Positions 28,416-36,991 of a DNA stretch of 64,000 nt are shown in pieces (within the stretch, counting starts at the first letter, position 1; the number at the start of each line of letters is the position of its first letter). The DNA is from Alphaproteobacteria bacterium (GTDB lineage: Bacteria; Pseudomonadota; Alphaproteobacteria; Rhodobacterales; Rhodobacteraceae), in the NCBI GenBank assembly GCA_030424865.1, contig JAUHVR010000004.1:62001-126000 (forward strand), read 5' to 3'. The position numbers and the translations under genes are program-made. The notes under the pieces are model-generated. The model was not told the DNA's origin. It did no database searches and worked only from the letters and a program-made list of their open reading frames with translations.

Positions 28416-28446
28416 AAAACCGGGGCAGCTTCTGCCCCGGTTTTCC
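28416..28446 (+). terminator. terminator after triplet gene 2
   Basis: A 13-bp perfect stem (28416-28428 with 28432-28444, 3-base loop) includes A and T tracts at its base, so it may work in both directions. It lies 20 bp after the stop. Confidence 0.88.
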
Positions 28447-28568
28447 GCGCGCGGACACCCGCTGCGTGGCATTTGGCGATTTCCCAATAAAGCTTTGGAA
28501 TCGCCACATTTTCGACATCACGCTCTACAAAAAACAATGGCGCCAACCCTATAGAAAGGTGGTGCGCT

Positions 28569-29330
28569 ATGACCGCAATACCGCAATCATACGCTTCTAT
28601 TATCCTCCCCGACACACGCGCGCTTGACGCGGGCCAATACCAGGCGAACGTCCTGACCGCCCTTGACCGGTTTGATCCGGTTGACGGTGGCACCGCCGTT
28701 CTGTCCGACAACGGCACGCTGGCGCTTGGGGGCTCGTACTGCATCGGTATCGAAGCCCAGGAACAAAGCGACTATGGTCCCAAGGTCGTCTTCCGCATGA
28801 TGCGGCACGACGATTCCCCCTCCAGCCGTTCGCGGCGCATGGCGATGATCATGCGTCACATCGTGCGGACGGCTCTGGTTCAATCCGAAGCCGATTATGT
28901 CGAGTGGATGGACCCCAATATCCTGCTGACCCGCGAAGAGTTTCTCGAGGCCGTGTCCGAGGACAACCGCATGGTGCTGCAATCGGAAATGGTTGCCGAG
29001 GACGAGATGATCGTCATCGGGGACGACGGTCCGTTCAGCCCGGTCGACAACGATCTCAGCCGGCTGTTTTCGCAGGTACCGGCCCCCGCCGCCGCCGCTG
29101 CCCGGCTGCCCTCGTTGGTCGCGGGCACCGAGGCAAGCGCGAACCGTCGCATGAAAATCGCAACCTGGGCCCTGACGGGCGTGGTCGCCAGCCTGTCTGC
29201 CCCCGTGGCCGCGGGGCTCATGGTGATGAACGCCGGTCGTGGCGCAGATTTCCGTCTGGCCACACAAATGCTGGCGCTGACCGGGTTGGGCACGGTGCTG
29301 CATGCCAACGGGATGTTGCCGGTGCTCTAA
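28569..29330 (+). CDS. unknown protein with C-terminal membrane helices (triplet member 3)
   Basis: This 253-residue protein has AAAGG 10 bases before its ATG. The soluble N-terminal domain contains MRHIVRTALVQSEADYVEWM (about 96-115) followed by LLTREEFLEAV, the same helix-strand-Trp-helix pattern as triplet members 1 and 2. An acidic stretch and a Pro/Ala linker follow. Two hydrophobic segments (about 197-220 and 233-250) end the chain. The stop overlaps that of the convergent HODM-like gene by 2-3 bp. No function is assigned. Confidence 0.75.
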   Translation: MTAIPQSYASIILPDTRALDAGQYQANVLTALDRFDPVDGGTAVLSDNGTLALGGSYCIGIEAQEQSDYGPKVVFRMMRHDDSPSSRSRRMAMIMRHIVRTALVQSEADYVEWMDPNILLTREEFLEAVSEDNRMVLQSEMVAEDEMIVIGDDGPFSPVDNDLSRLFSQVPAPAAAAARLPSLVAGTEASANRRMKIATWALTGVVASLSAPVAAGLMVMNAGRGADFRLATQMLALTGLGTVLHANGMLPVL

Positions 29331-30046
29331 AAGGCGGCCACGACATAGGTGTGGATCGAAAAGACCACGGCCTGTGTTTTTGGCAACCGGACAAGGCACT
29401 GCCGTTCCGACCGCAGATAAGGGCGATCCTTCGGGTCGCCCTTCTGTCTTGGGTCCGCCTCTGAGCGCGGTTGAAAAAGCTCGGGGTCCGCGTAGTGCAG
29501 GGCATTGAAGCGCCACATCGGCCGCCCGGCGCGGATGCCATCAAACAACCGTTGCACCCGTTTTGCCAGATCAGGGCCGTACTCGGGCACCGGATCGTGT
29601 ATGCGGATCAGGGGGCGCAGAAATTTCTCGGACAGTTTCCAACTGGCCGGAAAGCACAGCGCCGCTGCGGTCAATACATGCTCGTCGCCGCGTTTTTCCA
29701 TCAGGCAGAGGTCCTCTTGCACGATCTGCGCCAGGACGTGCATGGGCGCTGACCGGTCCACGGCCACCTCGCGCCCATCGGGACAACGCACATGGCTGTC
29801 GTTGCATTCGAACCCCGGGGGAAGCGCCGCCAGCACCGCGTCCAGCAATTCCTCGGCCGCTGGCCGCGCCGCGTCATCAAGCGCCAGCACATCCTCGGGC
29901 CGCTCGTCCAGCAACTGCAGCTTGCGCGCCATCTGCCCGGCATAGGCTTCGTCACACAAGATCCACCGGTCCGGATCAAGCGGCGATATGCCGGGCAAAA
30001 CGCGCTCGGCGCGGGCATCATAGGGGATGCGGGTCTGTAAAATCAT
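29327..30046 (-). CDS. HODM-like haem-dependent oxidative N-demethylase family (DUF3445) protein
   Basis: I choose ATG 30046 (239 residues); the frame upstream to 30151 shows no family resemblance. The segments LCFPASWKLSEKFLRPLIRIHDPVPEY and RFNALHYADPELFQP are typical of DUF3445, the family of haem-dependent oxidative N-demethylase and the dimethylamine monooxygenase large subunit. The C-terminal SERQCLVRLP is also characteristic. The known members oxidise dimethylamine to methylamine and formaldehyde in the cytoplasm, but the reductase and partner subunits of that system are not beside this gene, so the substrate is uncertain. Confidence 0.8.
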   Translation of the reverse strand: MILQTRIPYDARAERVLPGISPLDPDRWILCDEAYAGQMARKLQLLDERPEDVLALDDAARPAAEELLDAVLAALPPGFECNDSHVRCPDGREVAVDRSAPMHVLAQIVQEDLCLMEKRGDEHVLTAAALCFPASWKLSEKFLRPLIRIHDPVPEYGPDLAKRVQRLFDGIRAGRPMWRFNALHYADPELFQPRSEADPRQKGDPKDRPYLRSERQCLVRLPKTQAVVFSIHTYVVAAF

Positions 30047-30202
30047 GGTCTGCTCGACTGTCGTGGGACCTTGGCGGCCTTCGCGGCGATCAAACGCGAT
30101 CCCTTCCTCGAAGCAAGAAAAACGACACGTCACCACGTCGCTTCCGGGCATGACAGCCTGCCACCGCCGCTTGGATGATCACCCCAGGCAAGGGAGGCCG
30201 AC

Positions 30203-31546
30203 ATGAACCATCACTATCGCGACACCCGCAAGATCGACCCGACGCGTGGACCGCTTCTGGGGGACAAGACCCCCAACGACAACGACCGGATCGAGATCGG
30301 CCCCACCCAACTGGCTTTTGGCGAATGGCAGGCCGCAGGGCTGGAACTGCCCGACCTGCACGCCATGCGCGCCTACCGCCTTGAGCGCCTGACCCGGCAC
30401 ATCGTCGACCGGGGCTATGGCGGGCTCTTGATGTTCGACCCGCTCAACATCCGCTATGCCACCGACAGCACCAACATGCAGTTGTGGAACACCCACAACC
30501 CCTTTCGCGCCTGCCTGGTCTGCGCCGATGGGTACATGGTGCTGTGGGACTACAAGAACTCTCCCTTCCTGGCCGACCACAACCCGCTGGTGCGCGAGGT
30601 GCGCACGGGGTTCGACCTCTTCTACTTCGACCGGGGCGACAAGGTCGGCTCTGCCGCCCACCGCGTGACCGGCGAAGTCGAAGACCTGATCAACGCGCAT
30701 GGCGGCGGCAACAAGCGGCTGGCCGTCGACAAGATCATGCTGCACGGGCTGCGCGCGCTCGAGGCGCGCGGGTTCGAGGTCATGGAAGGCGAAGAGGTCA
30801 CGGAAAAAGCCCGTTCGGTCAAAGGCCCGGACGAAATCAAGGCCATGCGCTGTGCTGTAAACGCCTGCGAGGCCTCGGTCCAGGCGATGGAGGATTTCGC
30901 CCGGGCCAGAATCCCCCAGGGCGGCATCTCCGAAGATGACGTCTGGGCGGTCCTGCACGCTGAAAACATCCGACGCGGCGGCGAATGGATCGAAACGCGG
31001 CTGCTGGCCTCGGGCCCCCGCACCAACCCCTGGTTCCAGGAATGCGGGCCCCGGATCACCCAGAACAATGAAATCCTGGCCTTCGACACCGACCTTGTCG
31101 GCAGCTACGGCATCTGCGTCGACATCTCGCGCACCTGGTGGATCGGCGACGAACCGCCCCGCCCCGACATGATCTATGCCATGCAGCACGCGCACGAACA
31201 CATCATGACGAACATGGAGATGCTCAAGCCCGGCGTGATGATCCCTGAGCTGACGGCCAACACCCATGTGCTGGACGACAAGTTCCAGAAGCTGAAATAC
31301 GGCTGCCTGATGCACGGCGTGGGTCTTTGCGATGAATGGCCCCTCGTCGCCTACCCCGACAAGGCGGTCGAAGGCGCCTATGACTACGCGCTTGAACCCG
31401 GCATGGTGCTTTGTGTCGAGGCGCTGGTCGGCGAAGAAGGCGGCGATTTCTCGATCAAGCTCGAGGATCAGGTGCTGATCACCGAGGACGGTTATGAAAA
31501 CCTGATCTCCTACCCCTACGACCCAAGACTGATGGGCACCGCCTGA
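30203..31546 (+). CDS. dddP: DMSP lyase DddP
   Basis: The 447-residue protein is an M24-fold member whose sequence follows roseobacter DddP closely (IDPTRG near residue 11; FDPLNIRYATDSTNMQLWNT near 78). The metal and catalytic residues fall at the published DddP positions: D295 and D297 in AFDTDL, D307 in CVDISR, H371 in LMHGVGL, E406 in CVEALVG and E421 in KLEDQV. DddP cleaves dimethylsulfoniopropionate to dimethyl sulfide and acrylate in the cytoplasm. True Xaa-Pro peptidases of the fold differ in these neighbourhoods. The ATG follows a GGGAGG site. No acrylate-use genes are adjacent. Confidence 0.95.
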   Translation: MNHHYRDTRKIDPTRGPLLGDKTPNDNDRIEIGPTQLAFGEWQAAGLELPDLHAMRAYRLERLTRHIVDRGYGGLLMFDPLNIRYATDSTNMQLWNTHNPFRACLVCADGYMVLWDYKNSPFLADHNPLVREVRTGFDLFYFDRGDKVGSAAHRVTGEVEDLINAHGGGNKRLAVDKIMLHGLRALEARGFEVMEGEEVTEKARSVKGPDEIKAMRCAVNACEASVQAMEDFARARIPQGGISEDDVWAVLHAENIRRGGEWIETRLLASGPRTNPWFQECGPRITQNNEILAFDTDLVGSYGICVDISRTWWIGDEPPRPDMIYAMQHAHEHIMTNMEMLKPGVMIPELTANTHVLDDKFQKLKYGCLMHGVGLCDEWPLVAYPDKAVEGAYDYALEPGMVLCVEALVGEEGGDFSIKLEDQVLITEDGYENLISYPYDPRLMGTA

Positions 31547-31572
31547 CCGGACCCCGTGCCTCTTCTTGCCTG

Positions 31573-31623
31573 AAATATCCCGGGGTGAATTGAAGCTTTG
31601 CTTCAAGAGGGGCAGCGCCCCTC
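31573..31623. repeat. tandem stem-loops, Rhodobacterales-type intergenic element
   Basis: After AAATATCCCGGGGTG come two perfect hairpins: TTGAAGC-ttt-GCTTCAA (31590-31606) and GAGGGGC-agc-GCCCCTC (31607-31623). The element lies between convergent dddP and the FGE gene and may end transcripts from both sides. Similar motifs are common between roseobacter genes; a related copy occurs at 36908-36955. Confidence 0.5.
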
Positions 31624-31651
31624 CCTGCGCCCTTTGCCACGGGCGCAGAGG

Positions 31652-32590
31652 TCACAGGTCATAAACCAGGCGGAAACTTTGGTGCGAGGTCGAGCTGTCC
31701 GGCGAGGTTCCGGTCCGCGCCGCAATCCTGTAGCGATAGCAATAACTTGCGTGGCACAGGAACGACCCGCCCTTGCCCAGCTTGTACCCCTCTTTCCCCG
31801 CATGGGCCCGCTGCACCGCCTTTTTCAGCGACTTCACCTTGAAGGCCTGCGAGGTGTACTGCCAGGTGTTCCCGACCATGTTGTACAGACCGTAGCCATT
31901 TGGCTCAAAGGACTTGGCCGGGGCGGTCGCCAGATACCCATCCAGCGCCAGATTGTGCTGCGGAAAGCGCCCCTGCCAGATGTTGCAGGGAAAGAAATCT
32001 CGGTCGTTGGGCTCCTGATCCCCCCACGGAAAGCGCACGTCGCCCAGCCCGCCGCGGGCGGCGTGTTCCCATTCGGCCTCGGTCGGCAGGCGGCCCTCGG
32101 CCCAGCGGGCAAAGGCCTGCGCGTCATGCCAGGTGACCTGAACCACCGGGTGGTCGGGCTGGCACAGTGCCTCGGTTCCCGGCCCCGCTGGCGCGCGCCA
32201 GTTGGCCCCGTCGATCATCCGCCACCAGGGCGCCTCGGCCACGGCTTGCGAGGGCGGAGCATCTGCGGGCACCAGCGCCTCGAAGACAAAGGAATTGCCG
32301 AACCGTTCGGCCTCGGTCACATAGCCGGTCGCCTCGACAAAGCTTGCGAACCGGGCGTTGGTCACCACGGTTTCGTCCATGGCAAAGGGTTTGACCCGCG
32401 TCTTGCGCAGCGGAGATTCGCCGTCGACCGGCAGTTCGGGCCGGTTCGTTCCGACCATCCCCTGCCCCCCCGGGATCGAGACGCGCGAGGGCGGATCACT
32501 TTCCCGAGCCTCCGACGACGGCGCGGCATTGGTGGTCTCTGCCTCCGTCCGCGACGGGGCACAGCAGGACGAAGGAGAGGTCTTGGTCAT
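31652..32590 (-). CDS. formylglycine-generating enzyme (SUMF1/FGE family)
   Basis: The 312-residue protein keeps the features of genuine aerobic FGE rather than those of the broader EgtB-like superfamily. The active-site pair lies in GGSFLCHASYCYRYR (C279 and C284, the same five-residue spacing as human C336/C341), and RLPTEAEWEHAARGG is near residue 170. The N-terminal Ser-Cys-Cys-Ala-Pro motif is frequent in bacterial FGEs. The enzyme converts a Cys in sulfatases to formylglycine using copper and oxygen. No sulfatase lies in the window, so its client must be elsewhere. Confidence 0.92.
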   Translation of the reverse strand: MTKTSPSSCCAPSRTEAETTNAAPSSEARESDPPSRVSIPGGQGMVGTNRPELPVDGESPLRKTRVKPFAMDETVVTNARFASFVEATGYVTEAERFGNSFVFEALVPADAPPSQAVAEAPWWRMIDGANWRAPAGPGTEALCQPDHPVVQVTWHDAQAFARWAEGRLPTEAEWEHAARGGLGDVRFPWGDQEPNDRDFFPCNIWQGRFPQHNLALDGYLATAPAKSFEPNGYGLYNMVGNTWQYTSQAFKVKSLKKAVQRAHAGKEGYKLGKGGSFLCHASYCYRYRIAARTGTSPDSSTSHQSFRLVYDL

Positions 32591-32738
32591 CAGGGATCTT
32601 TGCCAGGTGGCGGCTTTTTGGGGTGCCTTTTTGGTCTAGGTCGGATTTGCCGCCGGGGCAACCATGTGTCCGCGGGCTGGCAAATCCCCGGTATTGGCGC
32701 TATGGCCCGCGGTGCACGGATCCGACAAAGGCCACGCA

Positions 32739-33569
32739 ATGACTGACACCTACGCTCTGACCACCCTGATCGCCCTGGCCCTTGGCCTGTTGGCCACCGG
32801 CGCTATCGCGGGCGTGCTGGCCGGGCTCTTGGGTGTCGGTGGCGGCATTGTCATCGTCCCCGTGCTGTTCTGGCTCTTCGATTTCCTCGACGTGCCAAGT
32901 GCTGTGGCCATGCACCTCGCCGTCGGCACCTCGCTTTGCACGATCATCCCGACCTCGATCTCCTCGGCCCGGTCGCACCACAAGAAAGGGGCTATCGACC
33001 TGGCGCTCTTGCGGTCCTGGGCCCCGGTGATCTTTGCCGGAGCCCTGCTGGGCGGCCTCTTGTCCAAGGTCCTGGGCGGCGCGGCCCTGACCGCGATCTT
33101 TGGCGTTGTGGCGCTGGCCGTCTCGATCAACATGGCGACCCCAAAGACCTTGGTGGTGGCCGAGGCCCTGCCCGAAGGGCCTGTCGGACGTGGCGCGGTG
33201 CCCTTTGGCATCGGCACCTTCTCGGCGCTGATGGGCATCGGCGGTGGCACGCTGTCCGTGCCGATCCTCAGCGCCTTTTCCTTTCCGGTGCATCGCGCCG
33301 TCGGCACCGCCTCGGCCTTTGGCCTCGTGATCGCGGTGCCCGCGGTCGCGGGCTTCATCTGGTCGGGCTGGAGCGTGGCTGACCGCCCGCCGTTTTCGCT
33401 GGGCTACGTCAGCCTGCCGGCTGCGGTGCTGATCTTTTCGGTCAGCGTGCTGACCGCGCCCGTCGGATCGCGCATCGCCCACAGCCTGAACCCCAAGCGC
33501 CTGAAGCTCGCGTTTGCCGCCTTCCTGTTCCTGACGGCGGTGCGCATGCTGTGGTCGGTACTGATCTGA
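32739..33569 (+). CDS. TauE/SafE family membrane permease (putative sulfite/organosulfonate exporter)
   Basis: The start is ATG 32739 (276 residues, about eight membrane helices); an open frame to 32664 adds an unlikely leader. The two family repeats are visible: GLLGVGGGIVIVPVLFW near residue 30 and MGIGGGTLSVPILSAF near 170. TauE/SafE proteins move sulfite, sulfonates or other small anions across the inner membrane. It follows dddP and an FGE gene, a sulfur-related neighbourhood, but it is not co-directional with the FGE gene and substrate is not proven. The next operon begins about 200 bp later. Confidence 0.88.
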   Translation: MTDTYALTTLIALALGLLATGAIAGVLAGLLGVGGGIVIVPVLFWLFDFLDVPSAVAMHLAVGTSLCTIIPTSISSARSHHKKGAIDLALLRSWAPVIFAGALLGGLLSKVLGGAALTAIFGVVALAVSINMATPKTLVVAEALPEGPVGRGAVPFGIGTFSALMGIGGGTLSVPILSAFSFPVHRAVGTASAFGLVIAVPAVAGFIWSGWSVADRPPFSLGYVSLPAAVLIFSVSVLTAPVGSRIAHSLNPKRLKLAFAAFLFLTAVRMLWSVLI

Positions 33570-33581
33570 CAAAAAACAGAA

Positions 33582-33611
33582 TTGACAGACGACGGGCGCA
33601 CGGTCTAAGCG
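33582..33611 (+). promoter_or_regulatory. candidate sigma-70 promoter of the polyamine operon
   Basis: TTGACA (33582-33587), an 18-bp spacer and TAAGCG (33606-33611) lie about 160 bp before the speA start. The -35 is perfect and the -10 is weak. Confidence 0.35.
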
Positions 33612-33771
33612 CGGCAATCACTCTTGGGTTGCCATCTCGGAATCGTTGCCATGATCATCCGTCATCCCCATTCTGCAGGTCAGATCGACCCCGCCTGACA
33701 GCGGCGCGGTCTTGACACCGCCTGCCCTGCCCCTTCTCATTCCGACATCCCCAAGACAAAGGTGTGTTCCC

Positions 33772-35661
33772 GTGCCCGACGAACAGCCTCTTTCCGACAG
33801 CATCTACGGCATCGACCGCTGGAGCAAAGGCCTGGTTACCGTTCTGCCGAACGGCGACGTGGCGCTGTGCGACCCAGCCAATGCCCAGACCGCACCAATC
33901 AGCCTGCCCGGCATCCTGGCCGACCTGCAGCAGCGTGGCATCGCCAGCCCCCTGGTGCTGCGCGTGAAAAGCTTTCTCGAAGATCAGATCGCCCACCTGA
34001 ACACCGCCTTCGCCGAGGCCATTGACCGCACCGGCTACAAGGCGCCCTATCGCGGTGTCTTTCCGATCAAGGTCAACCAGCAGGCACAGGTCGTCGACCG
34101 GATCGTCGCCTTTGGCCGCCAGTTCGACTACGGGCTAGAGGCCGGATCGAAGCCCGAGCTTGTGATCGCCCTGGCCCATGACCTGTCCAAGGACGCGCTG
34201 ATCGTCTGCAACGGCGTCAAGGACGAAGAGTTTGTGCGCCTTGCGATCCTGTCGCTGCAGATCGGGTTCAACACGGTGATCGTGCTGGAAAGCCCGAAAG
34301 AGGCCGAAATCGTCATTCAGGTCGCGCAAGAGCTGGGCATCGACCCGATGCTGGGCGTGCGCGTGAAGCTGACCAACCAGATCGGCGGCAAATGGCAAAG
34401 CAGCTCGGGCGACCGGTCTGCCTTTGGCATGAACACCGACCAGCTGATGCGCGTTGTTGACCGTCTGCGCGGTGCGGGGCTCTTGCATTGCCTGACGCTG
34501 CAGCATTCGCACCTGGGCAGCCAGGTGCCGGATGTGAACGACGTCCGTCGCGCGGTGACCGAGGCCTGCCGGTATTACACCGAGCTGACCCGCGAAGGCG
34601 TGCCGCTGACCCACCTCGATCTGGGCGGCGGTCTGGGCGTCGACTACACAGGCGAAAAGCGCGCGGCCGAGAACTCGATCAACTACGACGTCGCCGAGTA
34701 CTGCTCGAACATCGTGGAAACCGTGGGTTACGCGATGGACGAAGCGCAGGTCGCCCACCCCGTGCTGGTGACCGAAAGCGGGCGCGCGGTCTCGGCGACC
34801 TCGTCCATGCTGGTGTTCGACGTGCTGGAAAGCACGCTTTATGACGCCCCCGACGCGCCCGACGTTGAGCCCGAGGATCACCACCTGATGTCCGACCTTG
34901 CCGCGGTATCAGGCTATCTGGTCCCGGCCCGCGTGCAGGAATGCTGGAACGACGCGCGGTTCTACCGCGACGAGCTGCGCGCGCTTTTCCGGCGCGGCTA
35001 CATCGACCTGCGGCAGATGGCGCGGGCCGAACGGATCTATCTGAACCTGATGGCGCGCATCAAGGACATCGTCCGCGCCTCTGAGCACACCAGCGATCTG
35101 GACGACGAACTGAAGAAAATCGCCGACGTCTATCACTGCAACTTTTCGCTCTTCCAGTCATTGCCGGACGTCTGGGCCATCGACCAGCTGCACCCGATTG
35201 TGCCGCTGCAGATGCTGAACGAGCAGCCCGACCGCCGCGCGGTCCTCTCCGACATCACCTGCGACAGCGACGGCAAGATGGACAAGTTCATCCTCGCCGA
35301 TGAAATCGCGCCCTCCCTGCCCGTGCACTCGCTGCCCGAGGACCGGCCCTACTACCTGGGTGTCTTCTTTGTCGGCGCCTACCAGGAAACGCTGGGCGAT
35401 CTGCACAACCTGTTTGGCGACACCAACGTGGTGACCATCGACCTGCGCCCCGACGGCGGCTTTGACCTGCTGCACGAACAAGAGGGCGACACGATTGCCG
35501 AGGTGCTGTCCTACGTCGAATACGACCCCGCCGATTGCCTGGCCGCCTTCCGCAAGATGGTGGACGAGGCGATTTCCAGGGGCCGGGTCAAATCCTCGGA
35601 TCGCAAGACGATGATCGCGGCCTATCGCGACTCGATGAACGGCTATACATATTTCGAATAA
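33772..35661 (+). CDS. speA: biosynthetic arginine decarboxylase
   Basis: The start is GTG 33772 with AAAGG upstream, giving 629 residues, the usual size for this alanine-racemase-fold, PLP enzyme. The PLP Lys lies in FPIKVNQQ near residue 98, the substrate-side HLGSQ motif near 248, LDLGGGLGVDY near 285 and ESGRAV near 340. It decarboxylates arginine to agmatine. It heads a four-gene + strand cluster that ends in agmatinase (speB), so agmatine would be converted to putrescine and then to spermidine through the carboxyspermidine route. A 19-bp gap leads to the next gene. Confidence 0.95.
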   Translation: MPDEQPLSDSIYGIDRWSKGLVTVLPNGDVALCDPANAQTAPISLPGILADLQQRGIASPLVLRVKSFLEDQIAHLNTAFAEAIDRTGYKAPYRGVFPIKVNQQAQVVDRIVAFGRQFDYGLEAGSKPELVIALAHDLSKDALIVCNGVKDEEFVRLAILSLQIGFNTVIVLESPKEAEIVIQVAQELGIDPMLGVRVKLTNQIGGKWQSSSGDRSAFGMNTDQLMRVVDRLRGAGLLHCLTLQHSHLGSQVPDVNDVRRAVTEACRYYTELTREGVPLTHLDLGGGLGVDYTGEKRAAENSINYDVAEYCSNIVETVGYAMDEAQVAHPVLVTESGRAVSATSSMLVFDVLESTLYDAPDAPDVEPEDHHLMSDLAAVSGYLVPARVQECWNDARFYRDELRALFRRGYIDLRQMARAERIYLNLMARIKDIVRASEHTSDLDDELKKIADVYHCNFSLFQSLPDVWAIDQLHPIVPLQMLNEQPDRRAVLSDITCDSDGKMDKFILADEIAPSLPVHSLPEDRPYYLGVFFVGAYQETLGDLHNLFGDTNVVTIDLRPDGGFDLLHEQEGDTIAEVLSYVEYDPADCLAAFRKMVDEAISRGRVKSSDRKTMIAAYRDSMNGYTYFE

Positions 35662-35680
35662 CCAGGGTCAGGAGCTTACC

Positions 35681-36892
35681 ATGGGAAAGACACTTGTTGT
35701 TGGGGCGGGCGGCGTCAGCCACGCCGCCGTCCACAAGATGGCGATGAATTCGGACATTTTCACCGAGATCACGCTGGCCAGCCGGACCAAGTCCAAATGT
35801 GACGTGATTGCCGCCAGCGTGAAAGAGCGCGTGGGCGTCGAGATCAAGACCGCCGCTCTGGACGCCTATGACGTCGCCGCCACCGTGGCCCTGATCAAGG
35901 AAACCGGTGCCGAGATTCTTGTGAATCTGGCGCTGCCCTACCAAGACCTCGTCCTGATGGACGCCTGCCTTGAGGCCGGGTGCCACTACCTCGACACCGC
36001 GAACTACGAGCCCGAGGACGTGGCCAAGTTCGAATACCACTGGCAGTGGGCCTATCAGGACCGTTTCAAAGAGGCCGGCCTGACCGCCATCCTCGGCTCG
36101 GGCTTTGACCCGGGCGTGACCAGCGTATTCGCGACCTGGCTCAAGAAACACAAGCTCGACACCATCCGCCAGATCGACATTCTGGACGCCAACGGCGGCT
36201 CGAACGATCAGGAATTCGCCACGAACTTCAACCCCGAGATCAACCTGCGCGAGGTTCTGGCCGAGGTCCGCCACTGGGAAAACGGCGCGTGGCAGACCAG
36301 CCCTGCGATGACGACCAAGGTCGAGTTCGACTTCCCCGCCATCGGGCCCAAGAACATGTACCTGATGTACCACGAGGAACTCGAAAGCCTCTCCACCCAC
36401 TTCCCCGAGATCGAGCGCGCCCGCTTCTGGATGACCTTTGGCGATGCCTACATCATGCACGCCAAGGTGCTGGAAAACGTCGGCATGACCCGCATCGATC
36501 CGGTGATGCACGACGGCAAGGAAATCATCCCGATCCAGTTCCTGAAAACCCTGCTGCCCGATCCCGGCGATCTGGGGGCCGAAACCAAGGGCAAGGCCTG
36601 CATCGGCGATATCGCGACGGGTCAGGCCAAGGACGGCTCGGGTGAAAAGACCTTCTATATCTACAACATCTGCGACCACGAAGAGTGCTACCGCGAAGTC
36701 GGCAGCCAGGCCGTCAGCTACACCACCGGCGTCCCCGCCATGATCGGCGCGGCCCAGCTGCTCAAGGGCAACTGGAAGGAACCGGGCGTCTGGAACATGG
36801 AACAACTCGATCCAGACGACTTCATGGAGATGCTGAACGCGCACGGCCTGCCCTGGCAGGTGCATGAACTGGACGGCCCGGTCACCTTCTGA
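35681..36892 (+). CDS. carboxyspermidine/carboxynorspermidine dehydrogenase (saccharopine dehydrogenase family)
   Basis: This 403-residue protein has a Rossmann N-terminus (TLVVGAGGVSHAAVHKMA) and family segments such as CHYLDTANYE near 105, LGSGFDPGVTSVF near 145 and the C-terminal YTTGVPAMIGA. These match CANSDH/CASDH, which joins putrescine or diaminopropane to aspartate semialdehyde and reduces the imine with NADPH. Saccharopine dehydrogenase is the alternative family name but does not fit the neighbours. It lies between arginine decarboxylase and carboxynorspermidine decarboxylase, which makes spermidine synthesis its clear context. Confidence 0.93.
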   Translation: MGKTLVVGAGGVSHAAVHKMAMNSDIFTEITLASRTKSKCDVIAASVKERVGVEIKTAALDAYDVAATVALIKETGAEILVNLALPYQDLVLMDACLEAGCHYLDTANYEPEDVAKFEYHWQWAYQDRFKEAGLTAILGSGFDPGVTSVFATWLKKHKLDTIRQIDILDANGGSNDQEFATNFNPEINLREVLAEVRHWENGAWQTSPAMTTKVEFDFPAIGPKNMYLMYHEELESLSTHFPEIERARFWMTFGDAYIMHAKVLENVGMTRIDPVMHDGKEIIPIQFLKTLLPDPGDLGAETKGKACIGDIATGQAKDGSGEKTFYIYNICDHEECYREVGSQAVSYTTGVPAMIGAAQLLKGNWKEPGVWNMEQLDPDDFMEMLNAHGLPWQVHELDGPVTF

Positions 36893-36907
36893 CCCGGCCC
36901 CCCTTTT

Positions 36908-36955
36908 CATCTTTCCGAAAAATACTCCGGGGGTCTGGGGGCTGGCCCCCAGTCC
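36908..36955. repeat. GC-rich stem-loop, Rhodobacterales-type intergenic element
   Basis: TTTCCGAAAAATACTCCGG is followed by the perfect hairpin CTGGGGGC-TG-GCCCCCAG (36935-36952). The element sits between two co-directional operon genes, so it may lower read-through or protect mRNA. It resembles the one at 31573-31623. Confidence 0.5.
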
Positions 36956-36991
36956 GCCCCCACCACCCGGCACCCGACCGCAGGCAGGCCC

